Positions 42,916 through 55,139 of a stretch of DNA of 64,000 bases are shown one piece after another (within the stretch, counting starts at the first letter, position 1; each line of letters starts with the position of its first letter). Location: NCBI RefSeq assembly GCF_031143425.1, contig NC_090439.1:639035465-639099464 (forward strand), written 5' to 3'. Under the pieces are notes generated by a model, which worked only from the letters and a program-made list of their open reading frames with translations, had not been told where the DNA came from and ran no database searches. Source of the DNA: Pleurodeles waltl (lineage: Eukaryota > Chordata > Amphibia > Caudata > Salamandridae). Position numbers and translations under genes: made by a program.

Positions 42916-43397
42916 AATACAAAGCATTTTTCTAGTTGCAAACGGGCCAATTTGCAGAATCTGCCCGTTTACGACTAGAAAAATGCTTTTTGGGATGTAG
43001 AAAGCCCAAACTGTGATTCAGCAATGTGTTAACGAATCGCAATTTGGGTTTTGCGATTTCGTATTAGGAAGGGGTGTGTCCAGGGAGTCCCTTCCTAATC
43101 CCAAATCTAAATGGTATGTATGAGTGTTTTTTGACAGTGAATGCGGTCGCAAAACAATCACAGTTAGCACCAATTTCAAATTGGTGTTAATCCATTCGCA
43201 AAGAGAAAGAGGTCCCCTTTGTGAATGCATGCAAAAACTTGTTTTAAGAACAGGTAGTGGTCCCACGGACCACTGCCTTCTCTTAAAAAATGAAACTGAA
43301 ACGTTTCATTTTTTTCTTTTTAAACGCAGCCCGTTTTCCTTTAAGGAAAACGGGCTGCATTTAAAAAAAAAGATTGCTTTATTTAAAAGCAATCACA
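42916..43397. repeat. hairpin series in the right part of Harbinger copy 1
   Basis: Inverted repeats: about 42918-42995 (27-bp arms, AAGCATTTTTCTAGTTGC against its complement), 43285-43314 (TGAAAC/GTTTCA core), 43326-43358 (16-bp perfect arms GCAGCCCGTTTTCCTT) and 43372-43395 (GATTGCTTT...AAAGCAATC). They lie nearly end to end, like the train at 2567-2972 but with different sequence. Confidence 0.8.
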
Positions 43398-43805
43398 GTC
43401 ACTGTGGTCTGCTGACACCAGCAGGCCATCATCCCTGTGATTTTTGTGATTCAAGTTGTGTCGCATATTGCAACCTACCTCATCAATATTAATGAGACAG
43501 GTATATTTGCGACCCAGGGGGAATAGCAAAAGAAACTCAATGGAGTTTCTTACATTTGGAACTGCGATTCTCATGGAATTGCAATTAGGGAATCGCAATT
43601 CCAAATATTCGTACTTGTGACCCTATATATGCTATTCACCAGTTCACTGATTCAGATTCCTTAAATTGCGAATGAGACTCGTACCGGATTGATAATGGAC
43701 AGTTGAGCACATTCGACAATTACAAATACAAATTTGTAGTTTTTTATTTGGAACATAATGCAAGTACAAATAGGAATCTGTTTGCTTCATACATCTGGCC
43801 CATTA

Positions 43806-44742
43806 TCCTTAATACAATCGGTAATAAAGTCATTATGCACATTCGTTGTAAAGTGAGGGCAGAAAATGCAGATCTGAACAAATCTGAGAAAACACAAATC
43901 ACTGCTCTGTATTGTTATTAGTAAGAACAATAACATGCCTTCACGTCATAACAGATGGTTTAGAATTATTAGGGAAATTATCAGATTGCTTTTAAAACTG
44001 CAAAATGGGTGACAATAAAATACACTGCTAAGTTTAGTCTAAACATGTTACTCAAAATATATATAAACCAGTATATAATTTGTCGAACAATTTTATTACG
44101 GGTGCCATGATTTGTGGGTAGCATCTTGCATACATAATTGGATCGCCTCCATTATTATATACATTTTACATTTATTAAATATGTTCTTTAGATAACTTAG
44201 TGAGTTCATAAGGTGGGGCACAGGTAAACGTTTTGCGTCAATGTTTTTGGAATCAAAGTCAGAGAACCTGCATTGCATGACTCTCACTTTGTCAGTCTCT
44301 TTATACGACCTACCCATAACTGAACAAATGTTTTATATTGCACTCACCCTGAAACTTTCTGTTGGATTGAGAGTCTCATAAGTTGTGCCTGCCTGTTAGT
44401 GATGAAAAATATGACTAGTGAAACTAAATAGGGTAGGCGCACCTACCTTTGATTTACTGGAAAGCGTACAATGTGCTGCAACCACTTGCTAATTTAATTT
44501 TCTCTTATAAGCACGGTCAAAATGAAAGTCTCTGGCAAATTAGATCAATCCAGTTGTGAGTACAGCCCTAAGTCTTTAAGGGGGTTGGGACAGGTAAGAT
44601 GCATATTTGACTGTTTTATATATATATATATATATATATTTTTGTTGTACAGAAGACTGGCCTAATACCCACACATATCAAGACAGTTTAGCCAACTGCA
44701 AGCGATCAAGATCATTTAGGGCTGCTTCATTGATCTGGGATA
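43806..44742. other. unclassified AT-rich DNA with a TA microsatellite
   Basis: A TA tract lies at about 44616-44638. I see no other feature. Confidence 0.5.
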
Positions 44743-44745
44743 CTA

Positions 44746-45037
44746 TGGCCAGATGTTCAAAGCCTTTTTGCATTTCTTAATGGTCTGAATCGCTAATTCT
44801 TCTGTTAGGAAATGCAAAATAGGCTTTTCAGATATACCCAGTAGAGATCGTAATTTGCGATCTGCTGAATAGGAAATTGCAAATAGGGCTGACCTATTTG
44901 TGATTCCTATTCAGTGTTAAGGAATCGCTATTAGGAAATCAGTATCTTGGTACATAGCATTTTGCATTTCCTAAAAAGGTATGCCTATGAAGTCGCTATT
45001 TAGGAAATGCAAAATTCCATCTACGCACATTTGGCCC
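44746..45037. mobile_element. 292-bp Harbinger-type MITE with CTA duplication
   Basis: Left end TGGCCAGATGTTCAAAG; right end, complemented, GGGCCAAATGTGCGTAG. CTA lies on both sides (44743-44745 and 45038-45040). The ends resemble those of the two Harbinger elements here (GGCCAGATGT), which could mobilise it. The interior repeats AGGAAATGCAAAA-type blocks in both orientations. Confidence 0.65.
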
Positions 45038-45040
45038 CTA

Positions 45041-46370
45041 GTACTGTATGACCTAATTCAAGCCTAATTACAACTTGTGGGGTACGTCTTCTGAGCCTGA
45101 CAATTTTCCTCAATGAATTTGCCTCCACTGTGTCAGCCACTTATTATCCACTGCATAAAGTAGCCCCAAATGTCAATGGAGAAACAATATTTGCTGTAAA
45201 CCCTCTATACACTGCTAGAAGAGGTGGAGCTCAATATGTTCTATAGAATTGACTAATTCATGAATTTACTTGTATGTAGCTCCATTTGGCATGGTCCACT
45301 ACAATTTAGTGTTCATGTTGATTCTTAGATAAAAAATAGTTGGACACTGTTCCAATCTTTGTACCATTAACTAACCAAGAAAATCTACTATTAGCTTTCA
45401 TAATTGAAATGTAATTATTTCTTTTCTTCAACTTCATAAACATTTTTCTTGATTATAGCTGTGTAGGGCATTTAAAAAGTGTTGCAATCTATTGAGGATA
45501 TTATCATTTAATACCAGCATACTGCCAAAGATGCAGGAGTTACCATAAGGTGGCACTGACATGGATCCTATGGGTCCTGCTTCTATACTAATTATTTACT
45601 ATAAAAAAACTCTTCTGCACATTGCACACCTTGCTCCACATCACACCCCAGTCCAGGTTTCTGCACCACCCTCCTGATGCATTATGGTTCTTGTATTTCC
45701 TTAGTCACCAAACCTTGCCTAGACCACATTCTTGAGTCATGGTTCCAGGGTTCATATGGATAATCTGACCCATCTATAAATGCTTTCTGGACTTTTTTCC
45801 TTCTCATCTTCCTAGTCTAGCTTGATCAAAGTTAAAGTGTTGCTGCTACCCCGTTACTGGTTCCCTGATTTCCTGAACTTGGTTTATTTCCTGCATGTGG
45901 CATCTCTCACCCTGCCTTTGTGCTCCTTACCCTGAGTTGTCAGCTATTTCTTCAGCTCAGTGCTCAGCTTTCATGCAGCCGTCTTCGCTGATGAATCTCA
46001 ACATGAACTGGCACTGCCTTTTTCCTAGTTTCCATGTGCTTTGGGCATTCTTTATTACTTGCTTTCCCATTTCCTTCATTGCTACTTTAGCTTTTCTATT
46101 CCTGTTCCTTGTTGGCATGCAGATTCTTACTCTTGTATTACAGTGTTCTTAGTTTAGTCTCCATGCTTCCAGTCCTACCCTTGTATTTGTGCACATTCCT
46201 TGTCCCATATTGCAGCATTCCTTGATCTGCGTACTTTCAGTCCAGTCCTGATCTTGTCACTTCAAATCTGATCCTGCTTTACCCTGAGACCTGTTTCTGT
46301 ATTCATTTCTTCTTTCTGAGTTCTTTTTTACCTCTTGTGTATATGCTGAACCATTCCAATAAGTAAACAA
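45041..46370. other. unclassified DNA, pyrimidine-rich in its right half
   Basis: The part 45600-46330 is rich in C and T on the plus strand. It shows no domain, no terminal repeat and no clear periodicity. Confidence 0.4.
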
Positions 46371-46725
46371 GGGCCAGATGTATCAAAGGATTTTGCATTC
46401 GCAAAAGGTACGAATTGGTAAATTCCACCATTTGCGGATACAAAATCACCTTTTACAATGTATAAAAGGCATTCACAGTACAATATTAAGGAATCGCTAA
46501 AATAGCAATGCCTTAAAATTGTGACTAGAATTTCCGAATCGCAGACTGCGATTCGCAAATACTGAATCGCAATTCAATGTGTCAAGCATTCGGAAATTGC
46601 GATTGGTCACAAATTGTGTTTTTGCATGTGCAATTTACCATGAATTGAAATCAGGTGGTAAACAGGTGCAACCGATATAAAGAGGCCCAAAATGCATCAG
46701 CTCTTTTCAACATTGGCTGCAGTCT

Positions 46726-47513
46726 GAATCTTCGGGAACATGGTGGGAGCTTGAGGTCAGTAGTCGGGAGCTCGCCTGTTCCGGACGACGAGCGGAAACA
46801 TGAATTAAGACTCGAACTGAGAAATATGCATGGCGCATGATTTTTCCCCGTAACAAATGCTTATGCTTTTTACCTTCTGTTTGGCATCCCTGCATGAAGC
46901 AGGACCGGAGGCTGGTTCAGGCAAGGTGGAGATGCCTAGGGCCGGCGTCCCGAGCTCAGGAGTGTTGGCGAAGGCTGCCTGGAGTGTGCGTCGCGGGAGC
47001 CGCTGCTTCATCTGTTGCAGCTTCCGCGGTCCGTGCGCTGTCGGCATTCTAAGAAGTGTTCTCCTTCTTAGCGAAAGGAAAGCCCTTGGGTGTCAGGGGT
47101 CAGAACGGGTAGAGGAGTGCTCCTACATGACGCCGGCAAAGCGGAAAGTTCAGGCAATTTCTAGAGGCCCCTTGTTTGCATCTGTTCCGCAGTCGCAGAG
47201 TACGCTTAAAGGTAAGGGGGGGCCCCTCTGAGCAGGTTATTGGAGATTCCTTTGGAACAGGAAAAGAGGGGAGTCGCACCAGCAATAAAAAGGTGCTCGA
47301 GAGGGAGGGGGGGGAAGACTATTAAATATTCAAAGGGGAATTGTTTTGAAACTTTGCAGTCTGACGTTAGGCTCAAAAAGAGACATAATAACAAAGCAGG
47401 TCTAACTTGCAGCTTAAATAAGGACACCCTCTCTCTAAAACAGTCATCAGAGGGGTGCAGGCCAGTGTCACTGCTTCTATCTTTTTTAAAAAAATCCCTA
47501 GGGGGACAAGGAA
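46726..47513 (+). promoter_or_regulatory. L1 5' region
   Basis: GC-richer than the surroundings, from GAATCTTCGGGAACATGGTG to the ORF1 start. L1 elements carry an internal promoter here; no specific site is identifiable. Short ORFs in it (for example 47206-47637 minus) are not credible. Confidence 0.5.
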
Positions 47514-48417
47514 ATGCAGACTTTACAAGTAATGTACAACCCCCCCCTCGTCCCTGCCTCACTCTCTGAGAGCCCAATATTACAGAGACAAAGTAGTGAT
47601 GTGGATCAAGTTCATGCTGGATGGGAGACAGAGACACCTTCTTCTGGTCTCTCAGTATCTGAATCTCCAGAGGCCCCTATACATCCACAAAGTCTTGCTG
47701 TTCAGAACCTCATGATTTCATTAACTAAGGAGATTAGAGATAAATTTGAGGTGTCTGAACAAAATCAAGGGAAAATAAGGGAAGCATGTGAAGCACTAGA
47801 GAGCAAATTGAATATGTTTACGGAGAGAATGGGTAGGCTGGAGGTGGCGGTTGAGGAACAAGATAGACGACTGCTCGCTAATACCCAGGATACTTCTCAA
47901 CTGAAACTCAAGGAAAAAGCTCTACAGGAGAAGATGGAATCATTGGACAATAACTTGAGGAGGAATAATATTAAATTATTGAATGTTCCCAAAGGGGTGG
48001 AAGGTGGGGACATTAAGAGTTATGTAATCTCTTTGATTAGAGAGTTTTTTCTGAGCTTGGCTCATCTAAAGCTGGAAGAGGATATCCAAAAGGAAACCTG
48101 AGAGGAAAGCTCCTGGGAAAGTACTAATAAACTTTGGAACCCAGTCAGTGGAAGAGAAAATCCTCTCTGAAGCTCTTAAGGTGGGCAGCTTTTCTTAAGG
48201 GGATTGGTCCTTCTGGATGCGCTTGGATGTTTCTAAGATGACATTGGATAGACAGTGGGAACTGGGGGCTTTTATGCAGGAGCTTAGATCTCTTGGGGCT
48301 ACAGTTCAGATGAGGTTCCTGGCTGCTTTCAGGATCATGTGGAACAATAGAATGTATAACCTCAGGGACCCTGTTGAAGTCTGTGCTTTTATTGAGCAGA
48401 TTAAAGCATCGCATTAG
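47514..48417 (+). pseudogene. L1 ORF1 protein, broken near the C-terminus
   Basis: RNA-binding chaperone of L1. From 47514: a low-complexity N-terminus, then a coiled coil (SEQNQGKIREACEALESKLN to KEKALQEKMESLDNNLRRNN), then the conserved NNIKLLNVPKGVEGGDIKSY start of the RRM domain. The frame breaks after about 48095; the C-terminal part continues in other frames as KVLINFGTQSVEEKIL and MTLDRQWELGAFMQELRSLG. Start taken at the first ATG. The true start could be further upstream. Confidence 0.8.
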
Positions 48418-48690
48418 ACTGAACATACTTTTAAGTTGTCCAGACGAGAGCGCAAATGGGGCAGTCATATGCGCCCCTCTAAAATAGCATGGAGGGTTCC
48501 CATGGGTGAGGAATGCATCATGGGGATTTTTGGAATTCTGTGGGGTTTTTATTGCACTAGGTGTGGGAGCAGGTGGGAGAAAAAAATATATACACGAGTG
48601 TCCTCAGAAATTCTACATGTGGTTCAGTTAAGGGTCTGATAGTGCATCTTGGTTCTTGTTTTTTTGTTGTTTTGTTTTTGTTTCTGAATA

Positions 48691-51600
48691 ATGGCTAGTC
48701 ATAAGAATGTTTTGCTGAAATTTCTCTCATGTAATGTTAATGGTCTCCGGATCAAAGGGAGAAGGAGGAAGATTTTTGAATTTTTAAGAAGGATTGATGA
48801 GGAGGTGGTTATTTTGCAGGAGACTCACTTATTATAGCTAGAATGGAAAGATATCCATAATCAATTGAACTGGGTGGGTTTTAACAGAAGAACTAATCAA
48901 TCGTGCCGTAAAGGGTGTGGCAATTCTTATTAGGAAATTTTTAAAGGCACATGTAGCTAATGTTATAGCGGACCCTAATGGCAGGTGGCTGAGTGTGGAA
49001 ATGGCCCTGCATGGAGTATGGCTTACAATAGTCTGATATTATGGCCCCAATGTAGATAATTCAGCACCCTTTCAGGACCTGTATATTTACTTACTAGCAG
49101 CGAAATACCCAATTGTGATAGGAGGGGATTTTAATATTTTGTTGGATCCTATGTTAGATAAGTCTACTGCCAGACCAACAGTGAATTCCCCTAGAAATCG
49201 GTCCTGGGTAAAACAAGCAATGGTAGACCTTGGCCTGGTAGATATTTGGCTTCTGAAAGGCGGTGAGGGCCCGAGATTTACGTTTAACAATAAATGGTCA
49301 TTGGTCTAGGATATACTTTTTTTTGGTGCAGAATAGTCTGAGCAAAATGGTTAACTATGTAGGTCATGCTCCGGCTCACCTCTCGGATCACTCTGCAGTG
49401 AAGTTACATGTTTCCTTTAATATTCAGCCCTCTGTTTCTAGGTGAACTGTGAATCGGGCTCTTTTGTTGGATGAGCTGATAGTGGATGGTTTGAAGCATT
49501 ATACAAAAGAGTTCTTTGACATGAACTATGGCTCCACCACTTTACAGATGATGTGGGATGCATATAAAGCTTTTATTAGAGGAAGACTTGTGAATTTGGC
49601 CGCCTTTAAATATAGGGAAGAGAGAGAACAGCTAAAGTGTTTAGAATCCCAGATAGCTTCCTTGCATGAAGCACTTTTTAATAATCACCAGCAGGAGGAC
49701 AATCAGCTAGTCACAATGAAAGCTCAACTAGCAACAGCTAAAACAGATTCGGATTTGTTCCTTGAGAGGAAAAACAGAAGGAGATGAGATAGTAGTCGGT
49801 ATGCCAGTTATGAATATGGGGAAAGTTGCAGCAAGCTCTTAGCATGGAAAACTAAAACAGACCGGAATAGGAACCATATTTCTTTAACTAAATCAGAGAC
49901 TACTGGATCTTACAGTACAGGGGAGGCTGAGATAGAGGAGGCCTTTTTAGCTTTTTCCAGAAGCTTTACACAGATGATCTGATGATCTCAGAAGAGGAGG
50001 TCAGAGGCTATTTGGAGGAGATCCATCTTCCCCAACTGAATGAGATTGACCAACTGTAGATGGAGAGGAAGATAGATCATGGGGAGGTGGTTGCGGTAGT
50101 AAAAAATGTAAAGAAGAAGGCCCCTGGCCCAGATGGTTTGCCAAATGAATTGTACTGTTCGCTATGTGATGAGCTTGTGCCAATTTTGGTGGAGCTGTTT
50201 AACCGCCTTATGCTTGAGGGAGTAGATATGCCAAAATCCTGGGATGAAGCTGTAATTAGACTCCTTTTAAAACCCAGGACAGATCTGGCACAATGTAGTT
50301 CATATCAGCCTGTCTCCCTACTGAACTCAGACTACAAACTCTATACATATGTTTTGTCTAAAAGGCTCCAGAAACCGATTAGCAGGCTGATCCATGAAGA
50401 TCAGAAGGTCTTCATTAAAGGAAGACAATTGCATGAACGCACTCATGAGTTATAAGGTGCAGTAGATATGGCAGTTCAGGAGGGGATCCCTCTAACGGTT
50501 CTTACCTTTGATGCTGCTAAGGCTTTTGATCGGATGAATTGGTCCTTCTTGCAGTTTTCCACGGAGGCCTATAATTGTGGGGCAAAATTTATTGGAGCGA
50601 TTAAGGATTCATATATATATGCCCAATCGCCAGTATTCTGATTAACAATAAAGTGTCTCAGAAGTTTAGGATTAGGCGAGGGACTCGTCAGGACTGTCCA
50701 TTATCCCCTTTCCTGTTCAACTTGTATATTGAGCCATTGGCTGTAATAATCAGGGTGGATAAACAGATTCTCCCTTTTCAAAGTAAGGGTTGGGCAAAGA
50801 AGGTTGCCTTATACGCTGATGCCCTTATGATTTATTCTAGGGATTTGGCTTATTCTCTTCCCAGAATCACTTTGCTGTTAGTCAACTTTGGTAGGATGTT
50901 GAGTTACTCTGTGAACTTAGACAAAACTGTAATTATGTGTTGGAATATCATCTACAACAGCCTTTTAGTTAAGCAACAGATTAGATATTTGGAGATTCTA
51001 GTCACACTTAGCCTAGAGGACGTGGCTAAGGTTAACTTTGACAGAGCTTGTGCAGAAACCAGAAGACTTATTAGAACCTGGGCTGGTCTCCCTCTTTCCC
51101 TTATAGGAAGAGTTAATATTCTTAAAATGATTATTCTCTCGAAGTTTACTTTCTCGTTCAATGCAGTCCCATTAGAGTTTAGGATGTGTTGGTTTAAAAA
51201 GTTACAGGGGGATTTGACTTTGTTTGTATGGTCATCAAAGGGGGTGCGGATTGCATGGCAAAAACTATGTAGAAAAAAAGAAAAAGGTGGGATTGCGGCT
51301 CCAGATTTTTACAAGTACTATCTTGCTTTTCACTTGAAGAATGTGCGGATCTTGTTACGTGATAGATCCAAGTACACTACATTCTGGGAAGAAATGAATT
51401 ATTAAAGAAGGGTAAACATTTTTTGTATAAATGTGGCCATCCGAAATACTTCAAAAAGATCTGTTTGAAGATTCTTAAGGGTGCTGGTAGGGTTTGGTGG
51501 CTGATTCAACGTGCTTTCGAGATCACTTACTATAGTTTTCTGGCTCCGGGTTGGGATTCACCAGGCATCCCTGATTGTCTTACAGATAAGTTGCCACTTC

Positions 51601-52353
51601 AGTTAAAGGCGAATGGGGTGGCGAAATGGGGACAAATTTTGGAGAGCTCTAAGTTGATTTCCTGGGCTAAATTTGAGGAATCAGTTGGATCTAGGGTCTC
51701 GAAGTTTAAATATTATCAGCTAGCTAGCTGGGTCACCACTCTCCAGGGAAAAGGAGCCAGGAAGAACACCTGGGAGGAGAAACTAGTTCAGGGACGTGTT
51801 CATAAAGATGCACTGTGATGCATTGTGGTATCAGGCTTTATTAGAGGCATCAGATGATGTGTCTCTCCCGGTGAAGAAATGGGGGAGGTCTTCCCAGTTA
51901 TAGACGTTGGTAATATAAGGGAAACTTCATGCTCTATACTTTGGTTGGGCACTAAATTTGCTTCTCATAAGAAAAAATCACTTATTTACGCTATATAGAG
52001 CATATTGGTCTCCGGAGAAGCTGTCAGTTTTCGGGAAGACGAAGAGAAGTTTCCCACGCTGTGGCAAGGAAAAGGCAGATGATCTGCATATGTTTTGGTA
52101 TTGTCTAAAGCCTAGTAATTTTTGGGTTGTCGTTGAAAGACTACTTAAGGATGTCATAGGCTCAGATGTGGAGGTAGCCCTCCCTTTAATAATCTTTGGG
52201 TTGGGACATGGGTCAACGTGGGGTTCGAAGCCTTCCGTGTGTTGTAAGCAACTGATGTTCTGGCTGATTTTTTTAGCTAGGTGGGAAATTTGTCGGAGGT
52301 GGACTTTGTCGTCACTCCCTACAGTGTCTGGATGGATTACATCTATTAGTTAA
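48691..52353 (+). pseudogene. L1 ORF2: endonuclease, reverse transcriptase, C-terminal Cys motif; broken
   Basis: Starts ATG at 48691: LLKFLSCNVNGLR, VVILQETHLL (endonuclease). About 49115-49309 has VIGGDFNILLDPMLDKS and LVDIWLLKG. About 49390 has LSDHSAV. RT from about 50060: KKKAPGPDGLPNELY, SYQPVSLLNSDYKLYTYVLS, LTVLTFDAAKAFDRMNWSFL, RRGTRQDCPLSPFLFNLYIE, then LYADALMIYSRD in place of YADD: the second catalytic Asp is Ala. About 52050-52110 has CGKEKADDLHMFWYC, the L1 C-terminal Cys motif. At least six stops or frame changes. Confidence 0.88.
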
Positions 52354-52688
52354 TTTTGTAGCTTGGAGCGTATACCCCCACCCCAGTAAAAGAGACAATT
52401 TTTGGTCTATCTGTGAAAATGCCCAGCAATCAGGTAATCTTTTTCCTGGTATAGTCCAATGATTACAGTTCTCCCGCTTTCACAGGGTTTAAGCCCGGGA
52501 GTCCAGTTGGCCAAAGTATATGCATCGCTTGTGTGTATTTAGCCTAATGGACCAAGGTGTGGAGCAGTGAGTTATGTGTGTCGAGTGGTTCAGACTGGCC
52601 GTTACTGAAGGGCCGTTCCGCACAGAAACATATTTATGACCCTTGTTCGCCAATGCGGATTGATATAAGGACAAAAAGAAAAAAAATA

Positions 52689-53848
52689 ATGGCTGCACTC
52701 TATGTCTTGGCGAGGAGGAGGAGGATGAGGATCCTGGCAGGTTTGAGGACAGAGAGTAGGAGACAGGAGTACATTTTTAGAGTGTGCATTACACTATTTG
52801 AACAGAAAGAGGAGGAGATTTTTGACAAGTACAGGTTGAACTATGCCATAATACTTGACTTAATAGCTGATTTACAACCCCTGCTGCAGCGACACAAACA
52901 CACAGAACCAATGCTATACTCACTCCTGTGCAGGTATTATGCTCTCTGCACCTCTTAGCCTCAGGAAGCTATCAAGGAGTCATAGCAGCAACTGGAGGTG
53001 TATCTCAAGTGCGCTTTCACTCTTCTTTAATGCATTCCTAAATGCAATGTTAACCAAAATCCGTCTGCACATAAAACTCCCCAACAGCCCACAGGAATTG
53101 CAAAAAACCTAATTTGATTTCTACCAGGAAGCCCAATTTCCACATGTCATTGGCTGCATTGACGGGACACATGTAGCAATCTGTCCACCATCTGCCACAG
53201 AGTATGTATATCGGAATAGGAAGAGTACACATTCTATGAACATCCAGGTCATATGCAATGCCTCCAACATAATAACTGATCTTGTGGCCAGATACCCAGG
53301 TAGCACACATGATTTATACATCTTCAGGCACAGTGGAATACACTTCTTGCTGGGGAGTATGGTGAAGGATAGCTACTTGGTAATGTAACAGTGAAAAATG
53401 TTGCATAACATCTATGTGATGTCACAGATAACAACTCATTTTACTCTCCTGTCATTCAAGGAGACAGTGCATATGCAGTGCGGTCCTTCATCTTTAAACC
53501 CTATCTCAATCCTAGCACACCCAGTCAAAGGAGATACAATGCAGCACACAGGAGGACACATAGCGCGATTGATAAACCTTCGGCCTACTTAAGAGTAGTT
53601 TCCGATGCCTGCACAAGAATGGGTGCGCACTGCAATACAGTCTGGAAACCACCTGCAAAATCATGGCCACATGTGCAATGTTGCACAACATCGCAAAGAC
53701 AAGAGGCATACCAGTGGAACCCACAGAGCCAGACTCCAATGAGGATGACAACTCCTTGCCACCCCTTCACCCTGCAGCCAGAACCAGTGCAGCAGAGTGC
53801 AGGCAAAGACATGCTGAGGTTACACGCAACTATTTCCGATGTAAGTAA
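52689..53848 (+). pseudogene. Harbinger transposase, copy 2, broken
   Basis: HARBI1-like DDE nuclease. Starts MAALYVLARRRRMRILAGLR right at the L1 right junction, then FEQKEEEIFDKYRLNYAIIL. In other frames: FPHVIGCIDGTHVAICPP (first catalytic Asp, about 53140), STHSMNIQVICNASNIITDL then VARYPGSTHDLYIFRHS (second Asp, about 53220-53330), GDSAYAVRSFIFKPYLNP (about 53463-53515), YNAAHRRTHS, and CAMLHNIAKTRGIPVEP. More complete than copy 1. In-frame stops and at least four shifts. Confidence 0.85.
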
Positions 53849-54049
53849 TGACAACCCCACGTCTACTTTCATTTATTTCTGTAGGTATCAGACTTATTGC
53901 CTTGACTTCAAGTAATATATGTGTGAGTAGGATATTGGTATGCAAAATATACAATCAGGTCCCAATTACAGTGTGACACTATTGCTATCATAGTATCAAT
54001 GCATTGCTACATGATATGCAAGTCCCCTGTACTTCTCCACATTACTTTT

Positions 54050-54960
54050 TACGTTCTAACCTCTGAAGGTGGTGTGGGTACTTCTTCCTGCAATTCATCC
54101 GAGTCCAGGGTATATTCAGGGGGGGTTGCACTCTTGCCCTGCATCTAGTTGGTGCTTGTACAATGGACTCACTGGTGTTTGAATCTGAATGTGGCTGACT
54201 TTTGGCATTCCCCCTTTTTCCACTTTCAGCTGCGTTAGGGCCCGTAACATCTGCAAACAACAATGCGCAGCATGTCATTCATGATGTTCACCTTGGATTT
54301 GTAATCTCACAGTTACTTTCATGATAAACATTTCCCCTGGCATAGTGTCTCTAATTGTCTGTTGTGTTACTTCTCTGTTTTGTTTTACACTATATTGCTA
54401 TTTATGTAGTTTATGCACTTTTGGGGAATGGACTACCACTCCCATGAGGCATTGTTGTGTTGAATGGAATATGTGGCATGTACTACTTATCATTGTGCAT
54501 AGTGACGTTGCAATTTTCTAACGGGCATTTGTTCATACACATATGGTGATTCAAATCATTACTGCCCTTACCTTTGCTGGTGCTGGGTGTGCCTGAGGTA
54601 TCAATGTCAGTGACACCACTAATTGCTTCAGGCAGCAGTGTTGACTCCACCATGTCTTCCATGGGGGTAGACGGTGTCTGGGTGGTCCTCCTGCAGTGCT
54701 CCTTGCCTCCTTCAGCCTGCATGCTACCCTCTCTTTGGCACGAGATCGCGAATCGCACCAGACCTTGCGTATCTCCTCGATTGAACGCGCATATTTTGGT
54801 CTGGATGTCAGTCCACATTTTCCTCTTCTCACTATCTGGGACTTGTAGTGAGTGTTTGCCATATAACTGGTCATGATTCCTGACTACCTCTTCTGTGAGC
54901 ACCTCCAAGTCCTGCTCACTGAATTTCAGTTTTCTCTATCTCTCTCCTTTAGTTTTATCT
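54050..54960 (-). pseudogene. Harbinger Myb/trihelix-like protein, copy 2, broken
   Basis: Minus strand from about 54945: KLKFSEQDLEVLTEEVVRNH, DQLYGKHSLQVPDSEKRKMW, TDIQTKICAFNRGD, then RREGSMQAEGGKEH-like and TPSTPMEDMVESTLLPEAIS. A further piece at 54042-54278 may be the next exon. Same order as copy 1 and again facing the transposase. Confidence 0.7.
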
Positions 54961-55139
54961 GGTCCTGGCTCACTCTCCTGAGTGCCTCCCTGGTGCTGTG
55001 CTGGGTCTCTCTGCCTGCTCCTGCGGCTCAGGCTTCTGGAAACAGCATGCACTGACTCACTTCCTGGTTGTGATGTCATCAAGCTGCTCCTGAATTGGGT
55101 GTGCCTGCAATTCAGATATTGAATTACACATTGTCTACA

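Larger units (their letters stand above)
39496..43802. mobile_element. PIF/Harbinger DNA transposon, copy 1, both ends present, decayed
   Basis: Left end ACGGCCACATGTACGAA; right end, complemented, TGGGCCAGATGTATGAAG. TTA lies on both sides (39493-39495 and 43803-43805). It carries a transposase remnant on the plus strand and, facing it, a Myb/trihelix-like gene on the minus strand. Two convergent genes and a 3-bp TWA duplication are typical of PIF/Harbinger. The first two bases of the inverted ends no longer match. Confidence 0.8.
46726..52689 (+). mobile_element. L1-type LINE, about 6 kb, near full length, 12-bp target duplication
   Basis: Target duplication TGGCTGCAGTCT (46714-46725) and TGGCTGCACTCT (52690-52701), one mismatch. 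It has a 5' region, ORF1, ORF2 and an A-rich tail (AAAAAGAAAAAAAATAA). The left side joins Harbinger leader sequence and the right side Harbinger transposase, so the insertion landed at the transposase start codon. Both ORFs carry stops. Confidence 0.9.
46371..54960. mobile_element. PIF/Harbinger DNA transposon, copy 2, split by an L1-type element
   Basis: Left end GGGCCAGATGTATCAAAGGA at 46371, then a 5' leader matching copy 1 (CAGGTGGTAAACAGGTGCAA, AGGCCCAAAATGCATCAG). Interrupted at 46726-52689 by L1. It resumes at 52690 with the transposase and the minus-strand Myb-like gene. I find no right terminal repeat before the LINE remnant at about 55140, so the right end is lost or moved; 54960 marks the end of recognisable coding. 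Confidence 0.8.

Noticed and set aside
46371..46725. Independent MITE starting GGGCCAGATGTATC
   Set aside because: Its leader matches Harbinger copy 1 and continues after the L1 into the transposase, so it is the 5' part of copy 2.
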